NCBI GenBank assembly: GCA_945871425.1
Contig: CAMBVS010000003.1
Span: forward strand, 1-64,000
Length of the DNA: 64,000 bases
Direction of reading: 5' to 3'
Origin: Rhizobium sp. Q54
GTDB taxonomy: Bacteria > Pseudomonadota > Alphaproteobacteria > SHVZ01
Within the stretch, counting starts at the first letter, position 1; the number at the start of each line of letters is the position of its first letter. A model generated the notes under the pieces. The model was not told where the DNA came from, ran no database searches, and saw only the letters and a program-made list of their open reading frames with translations. Position numbers and translations under genes: made by a program. Below, in pieces: positions 17,459-27,181 of this stretch.

Positions 17459-17581
17459 GCCTCGACGCCGCGTGAGGTGCGAAAGGGTCTGGCGGCCGGC
17501 TTCTTCCGCTACCTGACCAAGCCGCTCGATGTGGCGGATTTCCTCAGTGCTTTCCTCCTTGGTTTCCTTTCAGATAACTGA
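17459..17581 (+). pseudogene. C-terminal fragment of a response-regulator receiver domain
   Basis: One frame reads ASTPREVRKGLAAGFFRYLT followed by KPLDVADFL and ends at TGA 17579-17581. This matches the last part of receiver domains, where the conserved lysine of the KP pair follows the fifth beta strand; the form with GLAAGFFRYLTKP is common in hybrid histidine kinases. The phosphate-accepting aspartate half is missing and a stop lies shortly upstream. The stop codon touches the first base of repeat copy B, so the fragment abuts the duplication boundary. Confidence 0.7.
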
Positions 17582-17739
17582 CGTTCGGCGGGACATTCGG
17601 TGAGGCCACGGTACGCGATAGCCCGTGCCCGGCGGACCAGGTCCTAAGGAAATTCGACGGAGGAGGTGCCCCATGCCTGAAACCTACGACGCGATCGTCA
17701 TCGGCACCGGCCAGTCGGGCCCGCCGCTCGCCGGCCGGC
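17581..17739 (+). repeat. 159-bp direct repeat, copy B (5' end of the intact RclA-like gene)
   Basis: This is the partner of 15212-15370 in the same orientation, 2.37 kb apart. It spans the upstream region and first 22 codons of the intact flavoprotein gene. Copy B is continuous with a full-length gene while copy A is truncated, which makes copy B the parental arrangement. Confidence 0.9.
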
Positions 17740-19049
17740 TGACCGATGCTGGAATGCTTACGGCGGTGATCGAGCGCAAGCACCCGGGCGGCACCTGCGT
17801 CAATGTTGGTTGCGTTCCGACCAAGACCCTGGTCGCCAGCGCCCGGGTCGCGCACCTCGCCAGGCGCGCCGGCGACTTCGGCGTCGACACCGGCCCGGTC
17901 CGCGTCGACATGAAACGCGTCAAGGCACGGAAGGACGAGATCTCTCTCCGCTCGCGCGCGGGCGTCGCCAAATGGATGGAGGAGCTGCCGAACGCGAAGT
18001 TCTATCGCGGACACGCCCGCTTCGAAGCGCCGCACCGGCTGCGCGTGAACGGCGAGGTCCTGGAGGCCGAGAAGATCTTCATCAACACCGGCGGCCGGGC
18101 CTCGGTCCCGGACATGCCGGGGGTCGGTGATGTGCCCTACCTCACCAGCAGCAGCATGCTGGATCTCGACGTCCTGCCAGCGCACCTGATCATCATCGGC
18201 GGCAGCTATATCGGTCTCGAATTCGCGCAGATGTACCGGCGCTTCGGCAGCGCCGTCACGGTGATCGAGATGGGCGAACGGCTGATCCGGCGGGAGGACC
18301 CGGACATCTCCGATGCCATCCGCGAGATCCTGGAAGGCGAGGGCATCCAGGTCCGCCTGAATGCCGAGTGCCTCGCGCTGGAGCGCGACGGCGCGGGCAT
18401 CGCCGTCAACTTGGAATGTGGCGAGGCGCCGAAGCGCGTCCGCGGCAGCCACCTGCTGCTTGCCGTCGGCCGCACGCCCAACACCGACGATCTCGGCGTC
18501 GATGCCGCCGGCATCGCAACGGATAAGCGCGGCTACATCACTGTCGATGACGAGTTGCGAACCAATGTACCGGGAATCTGGGCGATCGGCGACTGCAATG
18601 GGCGCGGCGCCTTCACTCATACCTCTTACAACGACTATGAGATCGTCGCCGCCAATCTCCTGGACGGCGAGCATCGCCGGGTCAGCGACCGCATCCCCTG
18701 CTACGGCCTGTTCATCGACCCGCCGCTCGGCCGGATCGGCGCCACGGAACAGGAGGTCCGGTCGTCCGGCCGGAAGGCGCTGGTCGCCAAGCTGCCGATG
18801 AAGAGGGTGGGACGCGCCAAGGAGATGAGCGAGACCTTGGGATTCATGAAGGTCGTGGTCGATGCCGAGAGCAAGGGCATCCTCGGTGCCGCCTTCCTCG
18901 GCGTCGGCGGCGACGAGGTCGTGCATGTGCTGCTGGATACGACCTACGCGAAGGCACCCTACACGGTGATCGAGCGTGCCATGCACATCCACCCGACGGT
19001 CTCGGAGTACCTGCCGACGCTCTTCGGCAACCTGGAGCCGCTCACGTGA
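17673..19049 (+). CDS. RclA/mercuric-reductase-like FAD-dependent disulfide oxidoreductase
   Basis: The 458-residue protein is a class I pyridine nucleotide-disulfide oxidoreductase. It has the FAD motif near residues 9-16, a redox disulfide C42/C47 (GGTCVNVGCVPTK), an NAD(P)-binding IIIGGSYIG near 170, an AIGDCNGRGAF motif and the C-terminal MHIHPTVSE with H440 and E445. It lacks the N-terminal metal domain and C-terminal cysteine pair of MerA. The HPTVSE ending and overall length fit the RclA-like group linked to reactive chlorine or copper stress in E. coli. Its 5' end is duplicated at 15212. Confidence 0.88.
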   Translation: MPETYDAIVIGTGQSGPPLAGRLTDAGMLTAVIERKHPGGTCVNVGCVPTKTLVASARVAHLARRAGDFGVDTGPVRVDMKRVKARKDEISLRSRAGVAKWMEELPNAKFYRGHARFEAPHRLRVNGEVLEAEKIFINTGGRASVPDMPGVGDVPYLTSSSMLDLDVLPAHLIIIGGSYIGLEFAQMYRRFGSAVTVIEMGERLIRREDPDISDAIREILEGEGIQVRLNAECLALERDGAGIAVNLECGEAPKRVRGSHLLLAVGRTPNTDDLGVDAAGIATDKRGYITVDDELRTNVPGIWAIGDCNGRGAFTHTSYNDYEIVAANLLDGEHRRVSDRIPCYGLFIDPPLGRIGATEQEVRSSGRKALVAKLPMKRVGRAKEMSETLGFMKVVVDAESKGILGAAFLGVGGDEVVHVLLDTTYAKAPYTVIERAMHIHPTVSEYLPTLFGNLEPLT

Positions 19050-19061
19050 GCCCGCGGTGGC

Positions 19062-20372
19062 TCACGGCATGTTGGCAGGTGCGGTCGGCGACCAGATGTG
19101 GCGGCGCCAGTAGAGCCCGATCGCCAGGGTCGCGACCAGGCCGAAGCTCGCATAGATCGTCCCGGTCGTGGCGAAGCCGATGCGCTCGATCAGCGGGCCG
19201 GTGGCCAGCAGGCCGACGGGAAGGCCGTAGACCGCCAGCATCCTGACGCCCAGCACGCGTCCGCGGAATCTCGGCTCGGAGCTCCTGAGCAGCATCACCG
19301 ACAACGGCACCAGGCTGAGGCTCTGTGCCAGGCCGGCGCAGGCCATGAGCACGATGCCGCCGGACTCGTGCTCGACATGTACGAACACCAGGAGGACGGC
19401 GAACCAGAGCGAGGCGAAGATGATCATCATGCGTGCCGGCCGGATCCCGGCGCCGCGCGTGGTGAGCGCGATCGAACCGGTCAGCGCACCGACGGCGAAG
19501 CTGGCGGTCAGATAGCCGAGCCCGGTCTGGTCGACCGCGTAAATCTCCTTGGCGATGTAGGGCAGGAGCCCGTTCGAGAACGGATATGCCGCGAGGTTGA
19601 CCAGGAAGGCGAGGTACATCGCCGCCAGCAGGTGCGGGCTGTTCCAGACATAGGTCAGGCCCTCGCGGAGATCGTGCCAGGGTGACGAGCGCTTCGGCAG
19701 GCCGGACATGTCGCTGACGGTGTAGGCGCTGGGGCCGGTGCCGGCGATGCCGAGGGTGAGCAGCAGGGCTGCTGCATAGAGACCGGACACCACCGCATAG
19801 GCGAGCCCCATGCCGAGGGCGGCGACCAGCCCGGCACCGGCCAGCGCGCCGGCGATGCGGGCGGAGTCCGCGGTGGTGCGCGAGATGCTCATCGCGCCGA
19901 CCAGCTGGGCGGTGGGAATGGTGGCGCCGATCAGCGCGTTCCGCATCACCAGGTCGGACGAGCGGACCAGCCCGGCCAGCGTGCCGATGATGAACACATG
20001 GACGGGCTGGAGCGTGCCGGTCAACGCCAGCGTCATCAATGTGGCGGCCAGAAGGCCGTAGACGGCTCGCATCAGGCAGAGCAGGTTGCGGTGGCCGATC
20101 CGGTCACCGACGACGCCGAACATCGGCGCGCAGAGGGTGCCGAGCAGCTGCAGCGAGCCGAACAGGGTGAGCAGCAGCACGGACTCGGTCTCGACCACCA
20201 CGTACCAGCCGAGGATGATCACCTCCATCTCGGTGGCCCAGGAGGTTGCGAGATCGGCCGGCCACTGGAAGCGGAAGCTGCGGACCTGGAAGGGCGCCAG
20301 GATCGGCGGGCGCGATGGGTTCTTCAAACGCGCGGCCCCGTTGGCATCCTCTGCATGGCCCGATAGTCTCAC
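19062..20372 (-). CDS. MFS transporter (DHA3/EntS-like)
   Basis: The 436-residue membrane protein has about twelve hydrophobic segments. It starts near FRFQWPADLATSWATEMEVI, characteristic of the DHA3 exporters related to EntS and MefA, and has a GDRIGHRN loop between helices 2 and 3. The GTG at 20372 is used; an internal TTG about 15 codons later is an alternative, and no strong ribosome binding site distinguishes them. It is divergent from the nitrilase gene and convergent with the RclA-like gene. Probably an efflux protein with unknown substrate. Confidence 0.82.
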   Translation of the reverse strand: MRLSGHAEDANGAARLKNPSRPPILAPFQVRSFRFQWPADLATSWATEMEVIILGWYVVVETESVLLLTLFGSLQLLGTLCAPMFGVVGDRIGHRNLLCLMRAVYGLLAATLMTLALTGTLQPVHVFIIGTLAGLVRSSDLVMRNALIGATIPTAQLVGAMSISRTTADSARIAGALAGAGLVAALGMGLAYAVVSGLYAAALLLTLGIAGTGPSAYTVSDMSGLPKRSSPWHDLREGLTYVWNSPHLLAAMYLAFLVNLAAYPFSNGLLPYIAKEIYAVDQTGLGYLTASFAVGALTGSIALTTRGAGIRPARMMIIFASLWFAVLLVFVHVEHESGGIVLMACAGLAQSLSLVPLSVMLLRSSEPRFRGRVLGVRMLAVYGLPVGLLATGPLIERIGFATTGTIYASFGLVATLAIGLYWRRHIWSPTAPANMP

Positions 20373-20438
20373 TGCCCCGGAGGCGGCGTCACGCCCAATC
20401 CGGAATCCGCGCAACGGCGCGAACCGGGAGGTTGCCTC

Positions 20439-21293
20439 ATGCCGACGATCAGGATCGCTCTGGCCCAGACGCGCCAGTCGCCGAACTTCGATGACAATGT
20501 CGCGACCATCTTCCGCTTCGTCGAGCAGGCCGGAGCGGCCGGCGTGCAGATCCTCTGCTTCCCGGAGACCCAGACGGTCGGCTACCGGGTCGACATCACC
20601 CCGACCGACGCGCCGGTCGAGCCCGAGCGGCTGCGCGACCTGCATGCCCGGGTGGCCAAGCGCTGCGGCGAGCTCGGCATGGCCTGCATCCTCGGCACCG
20701 AGACGCCGCTGGAATCGAACCCCAAGGGCGGCAAGCCCTACAACTCGGCCCTGGTGATCTCGCCCGAGGGCAGGATCCTGGGCGTCCATCACAAGACCAA
20801 GCTGACGCCGCTGGACGCGATCGCCTACAGCGCCGGCGAGGGCTTCCAGGTTTTCGACCTGTTCGGGGTCAAGGTCGGCGTCGTCATCTGCTACGAGGCC
20901 TTCCGCTTCGCCAGCACCACGCGGGCCTGCGTCGCCAAGGGCGCCCAGGTGATCTTCCATCCGCAGAACAACACCACGCGGCCGAACGACTGGAAGATCC
21001 CCGTGCACCACGCGATGGCGACCACGCGCGCCGCCGAGAACACCGTCTGGTTCCTGACCTGCAACATCTGCCACGACCAGCACCAGAACTGCCGGTCGAT
21101 GGTGATCTCCCCCGACGGCGTGGTCAAAGCCCAGTCCGAGCTGAAGCGGGAGCAGCTGATCGTCGCCGACATCGACACCGATCTCGCGACCCGCGCCATG
21201 TACAAGTTCGACGTCGGCGAGGAAGCGGCCGACGACTGTGCGGCGATGCTGTTCGCCGGCACGGTCAAGAAAGAGGAATACAAAGCCGCCTGA
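20439..21293 (+). CDS. Nitrilase-superfamily carbon-nitrogen hydrolase
   Basis: The 284-residue cytoplasmic enzyme has the nitrilase-superfamily catalytic triad: E43 (LCFPETQTVGY), K119 (GVHHKTKLTPLD) and C151 (VGVVICYEAFRF). It cleaves non-peptide C-N bonds, most often as an amidase or carbamoylase. It starts an operon with the CocE-like hydrolase 12 bp downstream (GAGGAG between them). The divergent MFS transporter may handle the product or substrate. Specific substrate not assignable. Confidence 0.9.
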   Translation: MPTIRIALAQTRQSPNFDDNVATIFRFVEQAGAAGVQILCFPETQTVGYRVDITPTDAPVEPERLRDLHARVAKRCGELGMACILGTETPLESNPKGGKPYNSALVISPEGRILGVHHKTKLTPLDAIAYSAGEGFQVFDLFGVKVGVVICYEAFRFASTTRACVAKGAQVIFHPQNNTTRPNDWKIPVHHAMATTRAAENTVWFLTCNICHDQHQNCRSMVISPDGVVKAQSELKREQLIVADIDTDLATRAMYKFDVGEEAADDCAAMLFAGTVKKEEYKAA

Positions 21294-21305
21294 GGAGGAT
21301 CGCCC

Positions 21306-23222
21306 ATGTCTCTCCCCGAGCCCGCCCACGGGATCATCGTCGCCGAGAACGTCATGATCCCGATGCGGGATGGGGTGCGGCTGGCGACCGACATCTATCG
21401 CCCGGCCGGACCCGACGGCACGCCGCTGCCGGGGCCGTTCCCGACGCTGCTCTACCGGACCTCCTACGACAAATCGAACGCGGTCGCCCATATCGAGCCG
21501 GTCGCCCGCTTCTTCGTGCCGCGGGGCTATGTCTGCCTGCTGCAGGATCTCCGCGGCCGCGGCAAGTCGGACGGCGAGGGGCAATACTTCCACGTCGCCA
21601 ACGTCAACGAGGGTAGGGACGGCCACGACAGCATCGAATGGGCGGCGGCTCAGCCCTGGTGCAACGGGCGGATCGGCATGCTCGGCAGCTCGCATATGGG
21701 CATCGTGCAGAACGCGGCGGCGCTGGAGCGGCCGGCGCATCTGAAGGCGCTCTGGGTCGACGTGGCGCCGACCATGTTCTTCGACGGCTGCGCGCGCGAG
21801 GGCGGCGCCCAGGCGCTGCACATGTTCGGTGCGTTGTTCCTGCACGGCTTCGATGCCCAGGAGATCCGCGACAATCCGGCGGCGCGCAAGCGCCTGGAGA
21901 CGGCGGTCGAGACGCTCCGCGATCAGCTCTACCGGATCCCGTTCAAGCCCGGGCACACGCCGCTCTCGCCCAATCCCAACTTCGAGGAGCTGCTGTTCCG
22001 CTACCAGTGCAACGGCGTCTACGACGACTGGTGGAAGATGCCGGTGATGGATCTCGAGCCCAACATCGGGCGATTCGCCGATATACCGGTGATCCTCTCC
22101 AGCGGCTGGTACGATCCGTTCAGCCTGGACATGGCGCGCGAGTTCGTGTCGCTCTCGAAGCAGAACCAATCGGTGACGCAACTGCTGCTGGGGCCGTGGA
22201 ACCACGGCTCGATGAAGGGCGACGGCGTCTCCCATGTCGGCGAGGTCGAGTTCGGTCCGGAGGCCGCCTGGGGCAATGCCGTCTACAACCGCGAGCGGCT
22301 GCGCTGGTTCGAGCGCTGGCTGCGCGATACGCCGACCGGTGTCGAGAATGACGCCAAGGTCCGCGTCTTCGTCATGGGCGGAGGCGACGGCGGCCTGACG
22401 GCGGCGGGGCGGATCCGTCATGGCGGACGCTGGATCGAGGACAGCACCTGGCCGCTCAAAGGTGTCACCGCCACGCCCTGGTATCTGCAGCCGGGAGGCG
22501 GGCTCTCGACCGGGCTGCCGCCGGCGAAGGGCGAGCCGGCGCGCTGGGTGCACGATCCGGAGAACCCGGTGCCGACGCTGGGCGCGGCGGTGACCGGCTT
22601 CTACGAATGGTCGAAGATCCCGGCCGATGTCGATCCGCGCTACGTCCATCCGCGCGGCCGCATGCGGACCCTGGTGCCGGACGGTCCGCTGCATCAGAAG
22701 GAACGGACGGATCAGGTCGGCTGCAAGGCGCCATGGCGCCTCTTGGCCGAACGGCCGGATGTGATGGTGTTCCAGACCGAGCCGCTGACCGATCCGGTGG
22801 AGATCGCCGGCGACCTGGAAGCGAAGCTGTGGGTGACCTCGTCGTCGCTGGACACCGACATCACCGTGAAGCTGCTGGACGTCCACCCGTCCAGCCTCGC
22901 CTATCCCGACGGGTTCCACATGCCGCTGGTCGACCGCATCCTCCGGCTTCGCTTCGCCGGCGGCTTCGATCGTGAGCGCCTGCTGGAGCCGGGCAAGGTC
23001 TATGCGGTGACGGTCAAGCTGCCGCCGGTCGCCAACCTGTTTGCCATCGGCCATCGCATCCGGGTCGACATCGCCTCCAGCAACTTCCCGCGCTACGACG
23101 TCAACCCCGGCACAGGCGAGCCGCTGGGGCGCCACACGCATACGGTGAAGACCCACAACACGCTCTGGCTCGACCGCGCGCAGCCCTCGCACATCGTGTT
23201 GCCGGTAAGGGACGTCCGCTAG
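21306..23222 (+). CDS. CocE/NonD-family (S15-like) alpha/beta hydrolase
   Basis: The 638-residue protein has the CocE/X-Pro dipeptidyl-peptidase architecture: an alpha/beta-hydrolase domain with S129 in [12 protein letters not shown]270 in SGWYDPFS and H300 in GPWNHGS, then a C-terminal jelly-roll region from about 420. Members hydrolyse acyl esters such as cocaine, or peptides and amides. The second gene of the nitrilase operon, it overlaps the convergent ABC ATPase gene by 4 nt (CTAG). The dipeptide-ABC neighbourhood fits a role in peptide or amide utilisation. Confidence 0.88.
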   Translation: MSLPEPAHGIIVAENVMIPMRDGVRLATDIYRPAGPDGTPLPGPFPTLLYRTSYDKSNAVAHIEPVARFFVPRGYVCLLQDLRGRGKSDGEGQYFHVANVNEGRDGHDSIEWAAAQPWCNGRIGMLGSSHMGIVQNAAALERPAHLKALWVDVAPTMFFDGCAREGGAQALHMFGALFLHGFDAQEIRDNPAARKRLETAVETLRDQLYRIPFKPGHTPLSPNPNFEELLFRYQCNGVYDDWWKMPVMDLEPNIGRFADIPVILSSGWYDPFSLDMAREFVSLSKQNQSVTQLLLGPWNHGSMKGDGVSHVGEVEFGPEAAWGNAVYNRERLRWFERWLRDTPTGVENDAKVRVFVMGGGDGGLTAAGRIRHGGRWIEDSTWPLKGVTATPWYLQPGGGLSTGLPPAKGEPARWVHDPENPVPTLGAAVTGFYEWSKIPADVDPRYVHPRGRMRTLVPDGPLHQKERTDQVGCKAPWRLLAERPDVMVFQTEPLTDPVEIAGDLEAKLWVTSSSLDTDITVKLLDVHPSSLAYPDGFHMPLVDRILRLRFAGGFDRERLLEPGKVYAVTVKLPPVANLFAIGHRIRVDIASSNFPRYDVNPGTGEPLGRHTHTVKTHNTLWLDRAQPSHIVLPVRDVR

Positions 23223-24252
23223 GACGAGCGCATGCCGCGGAGGCTTAGCTCGTCCGCCCGGTGGCAGCTGACGAAATGGGTCTGGCCGACCGCGCGATAC
23301 GCCGGCGGCTCGGTCCGGCAGACGTCCTGGGCGTAGCGACAGCGCGGGTGGAAGTGGCATCCGCTGGGCGGGTTCACCGGGCTCGGCACGTCGCCCTCGA
23401 GCGGAATCCGCTCGACCTTGAAATCGGGGTCGGCGACGGGGACCGCCGACAGCAGCGCCTCGGTGTAGGGATGCCTCGGGTTGCCGAACAGCTCTCGGGT
23501 GTCGGCGAGTTCGACGATCTTGCCGAGATACATCACCGCGACCCGGTTGGAGATATGCTTCACCACCGAGAGGTCGTGGGCGATGAACAGGTAGGTGAGG
23601 CCGAACTGCTCCTGCAGGTCCTGCAGCAGGTTGATCACCTGGGCCTGGATCGAGACGTCGAGGGCGGAGACGGGCTCGTCGGCGACCACCAGCCGGGGAT
23701 TGAGGGCGAGCGCGCGGGCGATGCCGATGCGCTGGCGCTGGCCGCCTGAGAATTCATGCGGATAGCGGCGGGCGTGATCGGCCGAGAGGCCGACGGCGCC
23801 GAGCAGGTCCAGGACCCGCGCCATGCGTTCGCTGCGGGACATCAGGCCCTGGATCTGCAGCGGCTCGCCGACGATCTCGCCGACGGTCATGCGCGGATCC
23901 AGGGAGGAGTAAGGGTCCTGGAAGATGATCTGCATGTCGCGGCGCAGCAGCTTGATCTGGGCCGGGGAGGCGGTGGCGACGTCGGTCATCGCCGTGTCCG
24001 TGTCCCCGGCCAGGCTGCGGCCGCGGAACAGGATCTCTCCTCCGGTCGGCTCGACCAGGCGGAGGATGGTGCGGCCGGTAGTGGTCTTGCCGCAGCCGCT
24101 CTCGCCGACCAGGCCTAGCGTCTCGCCGGTTCGGATGGTCAGGTCGACGCCGTCCACCGCCTTGATCTGGGCGACCGTGCGCTGCAGCAGCCCCTTCCGG
24201 ACCGGGAAGTATTTCCTGAGGTTCCGGACCTCCAGGAGCGTGTTTTCGGCCG

Positions 24253-24256
<4 letters not shown>
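23219..24256 (-). CDS. Peptide/nickel-type ABC transporter ATP-binding protein (DppF/OppF type)
   Basis: The 345-residue ATPase starts at a GTG (24256) that overlaps the upstream gene stop as GTGA. Walker [10 protein letters not shown], signature [15 protein letters not shown] and Walker [13 protein letters not shown] are present. The C-terminal oligopeptide-transporter extension has [17 protein letters not shown], a cysteine-rich motif typical of DppF/OppF. Last gene of the 28834-23219 operon. It pairs with the 24253-25254 ATPase. Confidence 0.92.
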
Positions 24257-25254
<998 letters not shown>

Positions 25255-25255
25255 C

Positions 25256-26092
25256 TCACTTCCGCTTCTTCAGCTTGGGGTTAAGCGTCTCCTGGACGGC
25301 ATCGCCGACCAGGTTGGCCGATAGCACGAAGATCACCAGCGCCGCCGCCGGTCCGACGATTAGGTAAGGGGCGTTGATCAGGTGGTCCTTGGCTTCGTTC
25401 AGCATCTGGCCCCATTCCGGCGTCGGCGGCTGCACGCCGAGGCCCAGATAGCTCAGCGCCGAGGCGTTCAGCACGAACACCGGCAAGGTCAGCGTCGCCT
25501 GGACGATAATCGGCGTCGAGATGTTGGGCCAGATGTGGCGGGCGAGGATGTGCAGCCAGCCGGAACCGGCGGCGATCGCCGCCTCGACGTAGAGCTCCTC
25601 CTTGATCGAGAGCGTGACGCCGCGGGTGATGCGGACGAACTGCGGCGCCTGCGCCAGGCCGAGGGCGACGATGACGCCGGTCTCGGTCGGGCCCGAGATC
25701 ACGACGACGACGATCGCCAGCATGATGATCGGGAAGATCAACAGCATGTCGGTCGCCCGCATCGTCACCGACTCGATCCAGCCGCCGCGATAGCCCACGA
25801 ACATGCCGATGGGGACGCCGGTGAGAACGGCGAAGAGACAGGCGGCGCTGGTCACCTTCACCGTCACCTGGGTCGCCAGGATGACGCGGGAGAGGATGTC
25901 GCGGCCGAACTGGTCGGTGCCGAGCCAGTGCGTGGCCGATGGCGGGGAGAAGACCTCGCGCAGGTTGACCGCCATCGGGTCGGCCGGGGTGATCCATTGC
26001 GCGGTAAGCGCCACGCCATAGAGCAACAGCAGCAGGGCGCCGAAGAAGACACCGACCTTGTCGCGGGAATAGCGCCGGAAGAAGTCAGTCAT
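25256..26092 (-). CDS. Peptide/nickel-type ABC permease (DppC type)
   Basis: The 278-residue inner-membrane protein begins MTDFFRRYSRDKVGVFFGAL with an early periplasmic loop THWLGTDQFGRDILSRVILA, the hallmark of DppC/OppC. An EAA-type loop lies near residue 190 (EAAIAAGSGWLHILARHI), followed by the GLGVQPPTPEWG motif. The ATG at 26092 overlaps the end of the DppB-type gene by 8 nt. Confidence 0.92.
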   Translation of the reverse strand: MTDFFRRYSRDKVGVFFGALLLLLYGVALTAQWITPADPMAVNLREVFSPPSATHWLGTDQFGRDILSRVILATQVTVKVTSAACLFAVLTGVPIGMFVGYRGGWIESVTMRATDMLLIFPIIMLAIVVVVISGPTETGVIVALGLAQAPQFVRITRGVTLSIKEELYVEAAIAAGSGWLHILARHIWPNISTPIIVQATLTLPVFVLNASALSYLGLGVQPPTPEWGQMLNEAKDHLINAPYLIVGPAAALVIFVLSANLVGDAVQETLNPKLKKRK

Positions 26093-27005
26093 AGCGGATC
26101 CTGGGATCGACCCAGGCATAGACTAGGTCGACCAGGAGGTTCACCAGGATGAAGATCATGGCGAAGAAGAAGATCGAGCCCTGGGTGATGGGCAGGTCGC
26201 GGGTCAGGATCGAGTTGACCATCAGCCGGCCGAGACCCGGCCAGTTGAAGATGGTCTCGGTCACCACCGATCCGCCGAGCGTATGGCCGAGGCCGAGGCC
26301 GAACAGGGTGACGATCGGCAGCAGCGCGTTCCTCAGCGCATGCTTGAAGACGACCAGGAACTCGGGCGCCCCCTTGGCTCGCGCCGTGGTGATGTAGTCC
26401 TTGCCCAGCGCGTCGACCATGCATGAGCGCACCATGCGGGTGAGCACGGCTGCCTGGAACGAGCCCAGTGTAATCACCGGCAGGATGAAGTGGCGCCAGC
26501 TCGACATGCCGCTGATCGGCAGCCATCCCAGATAGATCGAGAAGAAGTAGATGCCGAGCAGGCCGGTGACGAACACCGGCGTGCAGATGCCGAGCAGGGA
26601 GACTACGGTCACGAACTTGTCGAGCGGGCGGTTCCAATACATCGCCGAGACGCAGCCGAGCAGCAGGCTCACCACCATTGCGAACAGCATGGAGAGGAAG
26701 GCGAGTTGCGCGGTATTGATGATGCGCGGGATTACCGAGTTGACGACGGGATCGCGGGTGTAGTTGGAGATGCCGAGATCGCCCTGGAACACCTTGGCGA
26801 TGTAACGCCCGTACTGGATGTGCAGCGGCTGGTCGAAGCCGTAGGCCTCGCGGATGCCCTCGACCACCGAGCGCGGCGCATTGTCCCCCGCCAGCATCAC
26901 CGCCGGATCGCCGGGGATCAGGTGGAACAGGGCGAAGAGGAAGCTGACCAGCAGGAATGCCGCCGGCACCATGAACAGCAGACGGCCGACGATCAGGCGG
27001 ATCAT
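26085..27005 (-). CDS. Peptide/nickel-type ABC permease (DppB type)
   Basis: The 306-residue inner-membrane protein has the DppB/OppB N-terminus (LFHLIPGDPAVML near 27) and the C-terminal EAA-region motif DYITTARAKGAPEFLVVFKH with RNALLP. The neighbouring SVVTETIFNWPGLGRL segment is also diagnostic. It is separated from its binding-protein gene by 176 bp holding a REP-like inverted repeat, whereas the remaining genes overlap. Confidence 0.92.
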   Translation of the reverse strand: MIRLIVGRLLFMVPAAFLLVSFLFALFHLIPGDPAVMLAGDNAPRSVVEGIREAYGFDQPLHIQYGRYIAKVFQGDLGISNYTRDPVVNSVIPRIINTAQLAFLSMLFAMVVSLLLGCVSAMYWNRPLDKFVTVVSLLGICTPVFVTGLLGIYFFSIYLGWLPISGMSSWRHFILPVITLGSFQAAVLTRMVRSCMVDALGKDYITTARAKGAPEFLVVFKHALRNALLPIVTLFGLGLGHTLGGSVVTETIFNWPGLGRLMVNSILTRDLPITQGSIFFFAMIFILVNLLVDLVYAWVDPRIRYD

Positions 27006-27029
27006 GAGCGGAAGTAGCCTCCGATAAGT

Positions 27030-27157
27030 CCTCTCCCACCGGAAGAAGGCGCGAGGCGCAGCCGAGCGGGTGAAGGCCTACGGTGCAGGCAGAGAGAGGC
27101 TGATAGCGTGCCCCTCACCTGCTCGCATCCGCTCGCACCCACTCCCGGTGGGAGAGG
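27030..27157. repeat. REP-like element with 13-bp inverted ends
   Basis: CCTCTCCCACCGG (27030-27042) and CCGGTGGGAGAGG (27145-27157) are exact inverted complements separated by 102 bp. The interior contains the motif GCGAGGCGCAGCCGAGCGGG. The combination resembles short interspersed palindromic elements common between genes of GC-rich proteobacteria. It lies inside an operon, between the binding protein and first permease, where it could lower expression of the membrane genes or stabilise the upstream mRNA. Confidence 0.55.
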
Positions 27158-27181
27158 GTTTGCGGGAAGCGCCATCGCGGC

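Noticed and set aside
19062-23360. A 1432-codon open frame on the minus strand
   Set aside because: Only the last 436 codons (19062-20372) encode a recognisable protein, the MFS transporter. The rest lies antisense to the nitrilase and CocE genes, both with intact catalytic motifs, and is an effect of high GC.
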